64,000 nt of DNA, taken from Methylotenera sp. (GTDB taxonomy: Bacteria > Pseudomonadota > Gammaproteobacteria > Burkholderiales > Methylophilaceae). Below the pieces are notes generated by a model. It saw only the letters and a list, made by a program, of their open reading frames with translations, made no database searches and was not told where the DNA came from. A program made the translations under genes and the position numbers. This document shows positions 46,688 through 55,267 of the stretch, piece by piece; within the stretch, counting starts at the first letter, position 1; every line of letters begins with the position of its first letter. The stretch lies in contig SXLB01000073.1 in NCBI GenBank assembly GCA_005777825.1, forward strand, positions 24,658 through 88,657. The letters run 5' to 3'.

Positions 46688-47287
46688 ATGGATAAACCGG
46701 CCATTACCCAAGTTGCCATTAATGAGATCCTAGCTAAGCGCTGGAGTGGGAGGGCTTATGATGCGCAGCAGGATTTAAGTCCTGAGCAGATCAAGGCCTT
46801 ACTGGAAGCCGCGCGCTGGGCACCGTCCTGTTTTGGCGATCAGCCGTGGCGTTTTATTGTTTGGCAGAAATCAAGCAACCTGGATGCCTGGCAATCGGCT
46901 TTTGATTGCTTGTCGGAAGGCAATCAGGGCTGGGTTAAAAACGCACCGGTCTTAATGCTGCTCTGTGCGAACAGTTTGTTTAATCACAATCAACAGCCCA
47001 ACCGTTGGTCCCAGTACGATTGCGGTGCGGCGGCAGAAAACCTTTGTTTGCAAGCCACTAGCATGGGCTTAAGTGCCCATCAGTTGGGTGGATTTAACGT
47101 CGATTTGGCACGTAAAACATTCCAGGTACCCGAGCAATTTAGTTTAATGGCCATTATCAGTGTCGGTTACCCAGGCGATTTATCTAAACTTAGCGCGGAA
47201 GCCTTGGCCCGTGAACAAGCCGCGCGATCTCGTCGGCCATTAAGTGAATTGGTTTACGCCAACACCTGGGGCGCAGGCATAGAGTAG
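46688..47287 (+). CDS. Nitroreductase family protein
   Basis: 199-residue FMN-dependent NAD(P)H oxidoreductase. KRWSGRAYD and LLEAARWAPSCFGDQPWRFIV form the FMN-binding start, YDCGAAAENLCLQATSMGLSAHQLGGF the central motif (quoted in part), and the C-terminal ISVGYPGD segment completes the fold. Physiological substrate unknown. Probably co-transcribed with the preceding Old Yellow Enzyme gene. Confidence 0.88.
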   Translation: MDKPAITQVAINEILAKRWSGRAYDAQQDLSPEQIKALLEAARWAPSCFGDQPWRFIVWQKSSNLDAWQSAFDCLSEGNQGWVKNAPVLMLLCANSLFNHNQQPNRWSQYDCGAAAENLCLQATSMGLSAHQLGGFNVDLARKTFQVPEQFSLMAIISVGYPGDLSKLSAEALAREQAARSRRPLSELVYANTWGAGIE

Positions 47288-47404
47288 CGTTTGCATGATG
47301 CCGTCGTGTTGACGGCTTATGCTTAACTATTGGCGCCAGGTCTGATAAACTCTCGTTCGCAAATAAAAATTAGCAAGTTAACCCATTAAATTTAGGATTT
47401 CGTC

Positions 47405-47776
47405 ATGGCCGTTGTTGCATTAACTAAAGCAAATTTCAAAGAGACCATAGAAAAAAACAATTTTGTTATTGTTGATTTCTGGGCACCTTGGTGTGATCCT
47501 TGTCTGGCATTTACGCCTACTTTTGAAGCGGCCGCTGCAGCCAATCCTGACATCGTGTTTGGTATGGTTAATACCGAAGCCGATCCTGAAATCGGTGAGT
47601 ATTTCCAAGTGAACCAAATCCCAGGTATTTTAGTAATACGCGAGCAAGCAGGCATCCATGCTCAGGTAGGTGAAATTGGTGCGCCGGCGTTTGCAGAAAT
47701 TATTAAGTGGGCGCGTGATTTTGATATGAACGGCGTGCGTTCCTACTATGCCGATGAGGCGAAAAAAACGAAGTAA
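47405..47776 (+). CDS. Thioredoxin-like protein with CDPC active site
   Basis: 123 residues with a thioredoxin fold. VDFWAPWCDPCLAFTPTF carries a CxxC redox site, but the dipeptide is DP instead of the thioredoxin GP, and the cis-Pro segment is QIPGILVIREQ. No signal peptide, so cytosolic. The CDPC dipeptide and the C-terminal extension (from about residue 100) set it apart from TrxA; the redox potential and partners are unknown. A terminator follows. Confidence 0.85.
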   Translation: MAVVALTKANFKETIEKNNFVIVDFWAPWCDPCLAFTPTFEAAAAANPDIVFGMVNTEADPEIGEYFQVNQIPGILVIREQAGIHAQVGEIGAPAFAEIIKWARDFDMNGVRSYYADEAKKTK

Positions 47777-47796
47777 TACTTCGGCATTAATGAAAT

Positions 47797-47825
47797 AAAA
47801 AAGCGGCTTATGGCCGCTTTTTTAT
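47797..47825. terminator. Bidirectional terminator between thioredoxin-like gene and nlpD
   Basis: AAAAGCGGC...GCCGCTTTT stem (GCGGC 47803-47807, GCCGC 47813-47817) with A-run on one side and T-run on the other, serving both convergent genes. Confidence 0.88.
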
Positions 47826-47842
47826 TGGATTGTTTTATTGGT

Positions 47843-48754
47843 TTATTGCAAGGCAGCTAAGTACTTGAGTGGGTCGACCGATTTGCCTTGGCGGCGGATT
47901 TCAAAGTGCAATTTGACTATATTGCTGTCGGTACTGCCCATCTCGGCAATTTTTTGCCCTAAAGTGATTTGTTGACCTTCTTTGACCAAGATTTGATTGT
48001 TGTGTGCATAAACCGACAGGTAATTGGGGTTGTGTTTAATGATGACTAATTTACCGTAGCCGCGTAAATCCGAGCCACTGTAGATCACGCGGCCTGGGGC
48101 GGCGGCATTCACTGGTTGACCAAGCGTGCCGGCTATGTCCACGCCTTTGTTGCTGGATTCATTAAAATTCGCCACCACCTTACCTTTGGTTGGCCATGAC
48201 CACTCCATGTTTTCAGATGGGTCGGCCAAGGCTTTGCTGTCGGTTTTGACCTCTGCTGGCTGGCTGGCTTGGCTGGGTTTGCTTGTTTGGACTTTGTTTA
48301 AGGCTTCGTCGCTGTATGGCTCACGCACACCTTTGGGCTCAGTGATGTTGATGCTAGTAAGTCCAGCGTCGGATTTGATGGGGTTAATTTCCACTGCGCT
48401 GTTGTCGGTGCTCAGGAGCTTGTCTTTGCCTGCATTTAATTTCAGCACCTGACCGACTTTGATGTTGTATGGGGCGCTGATGTTGTTGGCTTGCGCGATG
48501 TCTTTGTAATAATAGCCAAACTCCAGGCCTATGCTGTAAAGGTTATCGCCTTTTTTGACGGTATAGGTGTCGGGGCGCCAATCGCCGGCTTTGTATAGTG
48601 GGCGGACTGGTATGCTTTGTTTTTTAATGTTGCTGGGCTCGCTCTTGCCGGCATTGGCTGGCAAGCGGTCTATGACAGGGGCAGGCGGGCTGGTGCTGCA
48701 AGCCGCTAGATTGAGTATGAAGCCTAAGCCAAGTAATGCTAGGGAATGACGCAT
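47843..48754 (-). CDS. nlpD: NlpD-type LysM/LytM lipoprotein (amidase activator)
   Basis: 303 residues. Lipoprotein signal with lipobox LAAC (Cys19), a LysM domain at about residues 62-107 (YTVKKGDNLYSIGLEFGYYY) and a C-terminal LytM/M23 domain at about 185-300. The LytM domain has lost metal ligands: NKGVDIAG in place of HxGxD and KLHFEIR in place of HLHFEIR, as in NlpD/EnvC proteins that activate amidases rather than cut peptidoglycan. It follows surE and pcm, and rpoS, which follows nlpD in many proteobacteria, is not present here. Confidence 0.92.
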   Translation of the reverse strand: MRHSLALLGLGFILNLAACSTSPPAPVIDRLPANAGKSEPSNIKKQSIPVRPLYKAGDWRPDTYTVKKGDNLYSIGLEFGYYYKDIAQANNISAPYNIKVGQVLKLNAGKDKLLSTDNSAVEINPIKSDAGLTSINITEPKGVREPYSDEALNKVQTSKPSQASQPAEVKTDSKALADPSENMEWSWPTKGKVVANFNESSNKGVDIAGTLGQPVNAAAPGRVIYSGSDLRGYGKLVIIKHNPNYLSVYAHNNQILVKEGQQITLGQKIAEMGSTDSNIVKLHFEIRRQGKSVDPLKYLAALQ

Positions 48755-48756
48755 CG

Positions 48757-49428
48757 TTATTGAGTGCCACCAAGTAAAGGGACGAATTTTACCGCTTCCA
48801 ATTTGCTGGTGCGGTAATCTTCTTCGCTTAGTCGTTCCACCAAATGCAAGATTTGCTCCTCCGTGCCTACTGGGATGACTAAGCGTCCACCGACCGCGAG
48901 TTGATCCAGCAAGTCTTGAGGAATGTGGCTAGCGGCGGCTGTTACGATAATGCCATCAAAGGGCGCCAGTTCTGCCAGTCCCATGTTGCCATCGGCATGG
49001 CCTAATTTTACATTGGTGCATTTAAGGTCGCGCAAATGCTCGCGGGATTTCATGACCAGTGGTCGTATGCGCTCTACCGAATACACTTCTTTGGCTAACT
49101 TGGATAAAACCGCAGTTTGGTAACCGCAACCGGTGCCTATTTCCAAGACTTTTTTTAAATTGGAACCGTTACGTAGGATTTCCGACATGCGGCCAACGAT
49201 GTAAGGTTGCGAGATGGTTTGCCCGTAACCTATGGGTAAAGACACGTCTTCGTAGGCGCGTATGGACAAGGCTTCGTCGACAAAGATATGCCGGGGAATA
49301 GCGCTAATAGCCGATAACACCACTTCATCGAGCACGCCCTGTTCGCGCAAGCGCACCAGCATGCGATCGCGCGTGCGCTGCGATGTCATGCCTATGCCGG
49401 TTTGGGTTGCGCTTCTTAGAATGGCCAC
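48757..49428 (-). CDS. pcm: Protein-L-isoaspartate O-methyltransferase
   Basis: 223 residues, SAM-dependent repair enzyme for isoaspartyl residues. Family motifs: TRDRMLVRLREQG, HIFVDEALSIRAYEDVSLPIGYGQTISQP (quoted in part), VLEIGTGCGYQTAVL for SAM binding, and VTAAASHIPQDLLDQL. The start is GTG at 49428, 15 bp after the surE stop; an ATG at 49389 is an alternative. It sits between surE and nlpD, and the stop is 2 bp before the nlpD ATG. Confidence 0.93.
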   Translation of the reverse strand: MAILRSATQTGIGMTSQRTRDRMLVRLREQGVLDEVVLSAISAIPRHIFVDEALSIRAYEDVSLPIGYGQTISQPYIVGRMSEILRNGSNLKKVLEIGTGCGYQTAVLSKLAKEVYSVERIRPLVMKSREHLRDLKCTNVKLGHADGNMGLAELAPFDGIIVTAAASHIPQDLLDQLAVGGRLVIPVGTEEQILHLVERLSEEDYRTSKLEAVKFVPLLGGTQ

Positions 49429-49443
49429 GTGCTTGTGCTCGCT

Positions 49444-50199
49444 TTATGCTTCATGATAGACGTTTAGCCAATCATTAATTTCAGTTAATTGTTGGTGGTT
49501 GGTGAGGTCGACCTGTATAGGCGAGATCGATACCTGCTTGTTGGCCACCGCATAAAAATCCGTACCTGGGCCGCCATCATTAGGCGCACCAGCCGCACCA
49601 ACCCAATAAACCGTTTCGTTACGAGGGGTTTTAAGCTGCACAACCGGCTCGGCTTTGTGGCGTTTACCTAGACGCGTGACCACGCGACCTTGCAGTTCGT
49701 GGTAAGGCATGTCCGGCACATTAACGTTCAGTAAAGTGGGGGAGGAGAAGCCGTGTTTTTGGTAGTGTTGAATTAATTCCACCGCCACTTTGGCGGCCGT
49801 TTCAAAATGGGTGGCGTTGTGCTGTGACATGGATAGGGCGATAGACGGTATGCCCAATAAATAGCCCTCCATGGCAGCGGCAACCGTGCCGGAGTAGATG
49901 GTGTCATCGCCCATGTTGGCACCGTCGTTAATGCCACTGATGACCATGTCTGGCATCTCATCCATGAGGCCAGTTAAGGCTATGTGCACGCAGTCGGTTG
50001 GCGTGCCATTGACATAAAAAAAACCGTTAGCGGCTTTTTTAACGCTCAATGGTCTGTCCAAGGTTAATGAGTTGCTCGCGCCACTTCTGTTGCGCTCTGG
50101 TGCGACCACGGTAATTTCTGCCAATTGTGCGATGTGTGCAGCCAACACGCTTAAGCCAGGGGCAAAATAGCCGTCGTCGTTTGAGAGTAAAATTTTCAT
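49444..50199 (-). CDS. surE: 5'/3'-nucleotidase SurE
   Basis: Metal-dependent nucleotidase of 251 residues from the ATG at 50199. N-terminal [15 protein letters not shown] supplies the Asp-Asp metal ligands; [17 protein letters not shown] and [26 protein letters not shown] (quoted in part) complete the active site. A TTG two codons upstream is possible. First gene of surE-pcm-nlpD. Confidence 0.94.
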   Translation of the reverse strand: MKILLSNDDGYFAPGLSVLAAHIAQLAEITVVAPERNRSGASNSLTLDRPLSVKKAANGFFYVNGTPTDCVHIALTGLMDEMPDMVISGINDGANMGDDTIYSGTVAAAMEGYLLGIPSIALSMSQHNATHFETAAKVAVELIQHYQKHGFSSPTLLNVNVPDMPYHELQGRVVTRLGKRHKAEPVVQLKTPRNETVYWVGAAGAPNDGGPGTDFYAVANKQVSISPIQVDLTNHQQLTEINDWLNVYHEA

Positions 50200-50272
50200 A
50201 GGCAAATTATAGTAGAAGACAGCCGATTTAGTTGAGTGCAGGTTTAAAAAACCTAAAACTTATTGGCTGTTA

Positions 50273-50497
50273 CTACTGCTTTGTATCTGGCGGGCTGGGC
50301 GTAATGGCCGGGCTTAATTCGACCGGCTTTTCTGGCAACAAAGTAATATCGGCTGGGCTGAGTATTTTTATCTCGTCTGCACTAGCAGATGCCGAACCGC
50401 TTGATGTTTCAGTCGGTTTGGCACTGAATTGGGCTAGATTAAAATAAGCCCATATGGCCAAGTTGAGAATTAATAATAAAGCTATCCATTTTTTCAT
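50273..50497 (-). CDS. Small anchored protein after coaX, SPOR-protein N-terminus without SPOR domain
   Basis: 74 residues: a membrane helix KKWIALLLILNLAIWAYFNL at the start, then a Ser/Ala/Pro-rich periplasmic tail. The start overlaps the coaX stop (ATGA). In other betaproteobacteria birA-coaX is often followed by a membrane-anchored SPOR-domain protein with just this kind of N-terminus; here the frame ends before any SPOR domain. It may be a shortened remnant or a distinct small protein. Confidence 0.7.
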   Translation of the reverse strand: MKKWIALLLILNLAIWAYFNLAQFSAKPTETSSGSASASADEIKILSPADITLLPEKPVELSPAITPSPPDTKQ

Positions 50498-51255
50498 TGC
50501 GATTCACTTTGCAGGTTACGGTCTATGAAATACAGGCCGTGTAAAACTAAATTATCCACGATGCTGCAGGGTGTTGTCACCGCTAAGCCGTTTTTTATTA
50601 AGGCTGCATCGCCGCCACTAATGATAATGTCGGGTGGTTTGTTGTCGTGTGCCGCTAAGGCTGCAGACATTTCCTTAATGGCACCTACGACGGCGTTTAA
50701 GGCGCCGAATTGCATGGCATCCTCTGTGCTACGGGCAAATTTTGTTTGCTCAGTGAGTTTGCTGCTAAAGCTTGTTTCCGGTAATTGCGCAGTGGCTTGC
50801 GTCAAACTCTGTTGCATCAAATGCAAGCCTGGCAGTATCCAGCCCCCCAGAAAATCAGCTTGCACGCCACGGACGGAGAGAGCGTCTATGGTAACGGCCG
50901 TGCCTGCGCACACCACCACGCAAGAGGTTTTTTGCATGCAATAAGCGGCCATCATGGCAGCGAAACGGTCGCTGCCTAATGCCTGCGCTACTTGATAGTG
51001 GTTGCGAAGGCCGGCCATGTCGGCTGGCGATTGCACTGTGTGCATGGGTGCTGGGCTACCGGCCAAGCGTTTGATTATACTGGCTTGATGCGCCGCACCT
51101 GCAACATTAGAGACGATAATGCGTTGGTATGCCGATGGGAAGGCTAGGTTGGCTAATTCGCTGTTTAAGCCGCTGCCGAAGTCGACGATTTCCCCTGCGC
51201 TGTTAAACACTGCCCATTTGGTTTTGCTGTTACCGTTGTCTATGCATAAAAGCAT
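50494..51255 (-). CDS. coaX: Type III pantothenate kinase
   Basis: 253 residues. LLCIDNGNSKTKWAVF carries the phosphate-1 motif (Asp and Asn of an ASKHA kinase), GSDRFAAMMAAYCM the pantothenate-site motif, and VVCAGTAVTIDAL the phosphate-2 motif. It catalyses the first step of coenzyme A synthesis, uses K+ and is not inhibited by CoA. It follows birA, as in many beta- and gammaproteobacteria. Confidence 0.94.
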   Translation of the reverse strand: MLLCIDNGNSKTKWAVFNSAGEIVDFGSGLNSELANLAFPSAYQRIIVSNVAGAAHQASIIKRLAGSPAPMHTVQSPADMAGLRNHYQVAQALGSDRFAAMMAAYCMQKTSCVVVCAGTAVTIDALSVRGVQADFLGGWILPGLHLMQQSLTQATAQLPETSFSSKLTEQTKFARSTEDAMQFGALNAVVGAIKEMSAALAAHDNKPPDIIISGGDAALIKNGLAVTTPCSIVDNLVLHGLYFIDRNLQSESQ

Positions 51256-51376
51256 GCTAAGTCTAACCCCTGTTGGTTTGGCAAAAATGCCGCATAGTTA
51301 TGTGCGCAAAGTCTATACAATCTGACGCAATTTAATCTTAATGAACGGTAAAAAAATTCCAATTCTAGCACCATGA

Positions 51377-52369
51377 TTAGTCAGCTTTACGTAGGCTGAT
51401 TTCACCTGACGAGAAGCGTTGTTCGCCCAATGCGCTGTTCACCAACAAAATCCCGTCATCGGCCACGCCCACGACCGTGCCTACCGTCTCTCTGCCATCT
51501 GGATGCAGCATGCGCACGGCTTGCTGATGAAATGCATGGTGGCCCGTCCATTCATCACGCAAACTGGTGAAGCTTTGCTGTTCAAACTGGCTTAATACTT
51601 GCGCGAGGTGTTTGAGTAGGGTGCCAAGTAAAAGGTTGGGGTCTATGCTTTGTGAGGCAGCGCTGGCGATATCGGTCACCGCCTGGTCTATCTGCTGCTT
51701 TAGTTTGGATGGCAAATTCAAGTTTATGCCTATGCCTATCACGGCTGCGCTGGGGCCTTCCATGTCGCCTTGCAGTTCTATCAGTATGCCGGCTAATTTC
51801 TCTGGCACCCGTTGTGAGTTAAGAATTAATACGTCGTTTGGCCATTTAAGTTGAGCACGGCTGATGCCTAGGCTGTGTAGGGCGCGTATTAAGGCCAAGC
51901 CTACAGCTAAGCTTAAGCCAGATAGTGCCGATGCCCCACACTGAAACCGCCATAGCAATGAAAAAGTAAGGCTAGCACCTAAGCCGGCCTGCCAATTACG
52001 CCCGCGTCTGCCGCGGCCGTTGCTTTGCAAATTGGCGGCGACACAAGTGGCATGCGCTAAGCCTTCGTTGAGCTTTTTCATCATGTAGCTGTTGGTGGAG
52101 GCTAGGTGGTCGTGCACTTCCAATTTAAACCAAGCGCGTTGCTCGCCTATGGCCTGTGCGATGGATTGTTCGTTTAATAAGGTCAGCGCTTGCGGCAATT
52201 TATAGCCGCGGCCACGTACCGAATACAATTCCACCCCTAACTTTTCTGCCTCCTGCAAGGCATTCCAGACCGTGGCACGCGAGACTTTACATTGCTTGGC
52301 AATGGCCTCACCGGAATGGAATTTACCATCGGCGAGCAAACGTAAAATTGGAAAGGTTAGGGCGTTCAT
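51377..52369 (-). CDS. birA: Biotin-protein ligase / biotin operon repressor
   Basis: 330 residues from ATG 52369. The N-terminal winged helix (LLADGKFHSGEAIAKQCKVS then RATVWNALQE) should bind a biotin operator, so it is the bifunctional class II enzyme. The catalytic domain has ASTNSYM, the biotinyl-AMP loop SNGRGRRGRNW, LKWPNDVL and the C-terminal SH3-like domain. It biotinylates acetyl-CoA carboxylase carrier protein. In-frame TTG at 52375 is unlikely to be the start. Confidence 0.95.
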   Translation of the reverse strand: MNALTFPILRLLADGKFHSGEAIAKQCKVSRATVWNALQEAEKLGVELYSVRGRGYKLPQALTLLNEQSIAQAIGEQRAWFKLEVHDHLASTNSYMMKKLNEGLAHATCVAANLQSNGRGRRGRNWQAGLGASLTFSLLWRFQCGASALSGLSLAVGLALIRALHSLGISRAQLKWPNDVLILNSQRVPEKLAGILIELQGDMEGPSAAVIGIGINLNLPSKLKQQIDQAVTDIASAASQSIDPNLLLGTLLKHLAQVLSQFEQQSFTSLRDEWTGHHAFHQQAVRMLHPDGRETVGTVVGVADDGILLVNSALGEQRFSSGEISLRKAD

Positions 52370-52492
52370 AGGCAAACGCAGTTTATCACAGCCGCAACAG
52401 CCATGGCATGGCCTGCGGCTAATTGGCCTAGAGGCCAGATATTTGCCGACTATGGTGTAAAATAAGCGACATTATTTTTAATTAAGTCCATC

Positions 52493-54259
52493 ATGGCATC
52501 AGAAAAAGCACCCATTCCATTAGGCTCGAATTTTATCCGCGCCATCGTTGAAAAAGACATAGAGCAAGGCGTGTATCACACCCGAAAATGGGCGGGCAGC
52601 CCTGGGGACGCGGCGCATCAGTCAGCAGGCCAGGTGGATCAAGCAAAAATCCGCACGCGTTTTCCGCCTGAACCGAACGGCTATTTGCACATAGGCCATG
52701 CCAAATCCATCTTTTTAAATTTTGGTTTAGCGCGCGATTACGCTGGCGTTTGCCATTTGCGTTTTGATGACACCAACCCAGAAAAAGAAAGCCAAGAATA
52801 CGTAGACAGCATCACCGATGCAGTGAAGTGGTTGGGTTTTGATTGGCATAATGGTGGCGAACAAAATCTGTATTTTGCTAGCAATTATTTCGACTTCATG
52901 TACCGTGCAGCCGAGTGTTTAATCGAACACGGCCACGCCTACGTGGACAGCCAAACAGCAGATGAAATGCGTCTTAATCGGGGCAGCTTGACCGAAGCCG
53001 GTAAAAATTCACCGTGGCGTGATCGCAGTGTGGCTGAGAATTTAGCCTTATTCCGTGCCATGCGCGACGGCCAGCATGCCGACGGCAGTTTGGTGCTACG
53101 GGCCAAGATAGACATGGCTTCAGCCAACATCAACTTGCGCGACCCGGCTATGTACCGCGTGCGCCGTGCGCACCATCACAATACCGGCGACAAGTGGTGT
53201 ATTTACCCCATGTATACCTTTGCCCATCCGATTGAGGATGCCTTGGAGCAGATTAGCCATTCCATTTGCACCTTGGAGTTTGAAGATCAACGTCCTTTTT
53301 ACGATTGGCTATTAGGCCGTCTGGCTGAAGCCGGTTTGCTGGCTCAGCCTTTGCCTAAGCAATACGAATTTGCCCGTTTAAATCTGACTTACGTGGTGTT
53401 ATCCAAACGTAAATTGATCCAGTTGGTGGAAGAGAAGCACGTGGCTGGCTGGGATGACCCGCGCTTGCCTACCCTGGCCGGCGCGCGTCGCCGTGGCTAC
53501 ACAGCAGAAGGCTTTAAATTGTTCACCGATCGCATAGGCGTGTCCAAAGCCGATTCTTGGATAGATTACAGCACCTTAGAGGATTGCATGCGCGAAGTGC
53601 TCAATGAATCAGCCGAGCGCCGCATAGCGGTGTTAGACCCCATCAAGCTGGTGATTGATAATTACCCGCTTGATCAGGTTGAGGATTGCTTTGCGCCTAA
53701 TCACCCGCTTAAGCCTGAATTGGCTAAGCGCGTGGTACCGTTAAGCCGCGAGCTATGGATAGAGCGTGAGGATTTTATGGAAGAGCCCAGCAAAGGCTTT
53801 TTTAGGTTGATGCCCGATGGTTTGGTTCGCTTACGCTACGGATACGTGGTGAAATGCACAGGTTTTGAGAAAGACACTACTGGCAATGTCACTGTGGTGC
53901 ATTGCGAGTATTTACCCGAAACCAAATCAGGCACGCCAGGTGCCGATAGTATTAAGGTGAAAGGCAATATCCATTGGGTGTCGGTGGCCCATGCCTACGA
54001 GTGCGAAGTGCGTTTGTACGACAGGCTGTTTAAGGAAGCGCATCCGGGTGAGGGCGATAAAGACTTTTTAGATGACATCAACGCCGATTCGGTGAGCGTG
54101 ATACGTGCGCAGTTAGAACCCAGCTTGAAAGAAGTGCAGGCGGAGTCGCGTTTCCAATTTGAGCGTCACGGTTATTTTGTGGCCGATAAAAAAGACAGCT
54201 TGGCTGGCATGCCGGTGTTTAACCGCACCGTCACTTTACGTGATGCATGGCAAAAATAA
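52493..54259 (+). CDS. glnS: Glutaminyl-tRNA synthetase
   Basis: Class I synthetase, 588 residues. FPPEPNGYLHIGHAKSIFLNFG contains the HIGH motif (part quoted), YVVLSKRKLIQLV the KMSKS-equivalent, and the C-terminal beta-barrel anticodon-binding domains are complete. The N-terminal extension before the HIGH motif (about 60 residues) is typical of GlnRS in this group. The leaders are unremarkable. Confidence 0.97.
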   Translation: MASEKAPIPLGSNFIRAIVEKDIEQGVYHTRKWAGSPGDAAHQSAGQVDQAKIRTRFPPEPNGYLHIGHAKSIFLNFGLARDYAGVCHLRFDDTNPEKESQEYVDSITDAVKWLGFDWHNGGEQNLYFASNYFDFMYRAAECLIEHGHAYVDSQTADEMRLNRGSLTEAGKNSPWRDRSVAENLALFRAMRDGQHADGSLVLRAKIDMASANINLRDPAMYRVRRAHHHNTGDKWCIYPMYTFAHPIEDALEQISHSICTLEFEDQRPFYDWLLGRLAEAGLLAQPLPKQYEFARLNLTYVVLSKRKLIQLVEEKHVAGWDDPRLPTLAGARRRGYTAEGFKLFTDRIGVSKADSWIDYSTLEDCMREVLNESAERRIAVLDPIKLVIDNYPLDQVEDCFAPNHPLKPELAKRVVPLSRELWIEREDFMEEPSKGFFRLMPDGLVRLRYGYVVKCTGFEKDTTGNVTVVHCEYLPETKSGTPGADSIKVKGNIHWVSVAHAYECEVRLYDRLFKEAHPGEGDKDFLDDINADSVSVIRAQLEPSLKEVQAESRFQFERHGYFVADKKDSLAGMPVFNRTVTLRDAWQK

Positions 54260-54303
54260 GCCCTAATTAAGCCCTAAGTCGGCTGCTATCTAGCCAAATT
54301 TAA

Positions 54304-54654
54304 ATGAAAAAATTTATTACTTATCAATTGTTTATTGAAGTAACTGAATTTTTAACATTAACTGTAGGCAAGTTGGGAAAATTCGATTTTCCCGCTGGCC
54401 ATTACGTTTACACCGGCAGCGCCAAAGCCAATCTAGAGGCGCGCATTGCCCGCCATTTAAGTAAAGATAAAAAACTCAAATGGCACATTGATTATTTGCT
54501 TAATGCCCCCGGTGTGCATGTCACCCAGGTTACCCGTGCAATTGAAAACGAATGCGCTTGCAACCAAAATACGCCAGGCAATTGTTTGGTAGCTAAGTTT
54601 GGTGCCAGCGATTGTCGGGCTGGTTGCATTAGTCACCTAAAGTACCAAGCTTAA
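54304..54654 (+). CDS. DUF123 / GIY-YIG-like protein
   Basis: 116 residues. The motif GHYVYTGSAKANLEARIARHL (about residues 36-56, quoted in part) is a variant GIY-YIG core, and KLKWHIDYLL follows; cysteines in ECACNQ and DCRAGC may bind metal. DUF123 proteins are predicted nucleases of unknown biological role. It converges with the following minus-strand gene; the stop codons share four bases. Confidence 0.8.
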   Translation: MKKFITYQLFIEVTEFLTLTVGKLGKFDFPAGHYVYTGSAKANLEARIARHLSKDKKLKWHIDYLLNAPGVHVTQVTRAIENECACNQNTPGNCLVAKFGASDCRAGCISHLKYQA

Positions 54655-55133
54655 GCTGATTTAGGCCGCCGTTTGTGTTGATAACGGTAAGCCAGCAAAA
54701 TGATCAGGCCGGCCACATTGGGTAGCCACACTTCAGGGTTAGACCAAGGTATGCCGTCTATGGTGAAATCCGAAATAGGCCAAAATATCGGTGTGGGAAA
54801 GTAGCTTAGGCTATGAAAAGGGAAGTCCAAGACGATGTGAAATGGCCAAGCTAGCATGGCAAAGGCAATATCCCGACGCCAGTACGCCACCAAGGCGATG
54901 ACGGGTATGCACACGACAAAGCTGTGCCAGATGTCATAGGAAATAAACAGCCAGCTAGGCATGCCTATGATGGAAGGTGGACCAGCTTGAAAGCTGCCAT
55001 CGATTAATCTGCTTAGCAGATAAGCCCCGAACGAACATAAGTCTGGTAATGCGCCAAATAGCAAGGCTAGGCGGGCGTGCTTGCGGTAGCCAAATAATCC
55101 GTAGCCCCATAAGGCATGACTTAAGGTATCCAT
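54651..55133 (-). CDS. Membrane-bound YdjM/DUF457-like metal-dependent hydrolase
   Basis: 160 residues with about four membrane helices. N-terminal MDTLSHALWGYG with the conserved His, GALPDLCSF with Asp, SYDIWHSFVV and DFPFHSL supply His/Asp residues that recall the LexA-regulated YdjM family of putative metal-dependent membrane hydrolases. Activity not established. Confidence 0.65.
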   Translation of the reverse strand: MDTLSHALWGYGLFGYRKHARLALLFGALPDLCSFGAYLLSRLIDGSFQAGPPSIIGMPSWLFISYDIWHSFVVCIPVIALVAYWRRDIAFAMLAWPFHIVLDFPFHSLSYFPTPIFWPISDFTIDGIPWSNPEVWLPNVAGLIILLAYRYQHKRRPKSA

Positions 55134-55267
55134 AGTTTATCCGTGTTATTAAATTGAGGCATTGCGCAAGCCGAATCATTGCTGGCGGTTAAAAATTGTA
55201 CAGGCTATTTTTATATCCCCGAAGCCTAGCACTAGCAAGTAAAATCTAGGCTAATTATTTTTATTAA

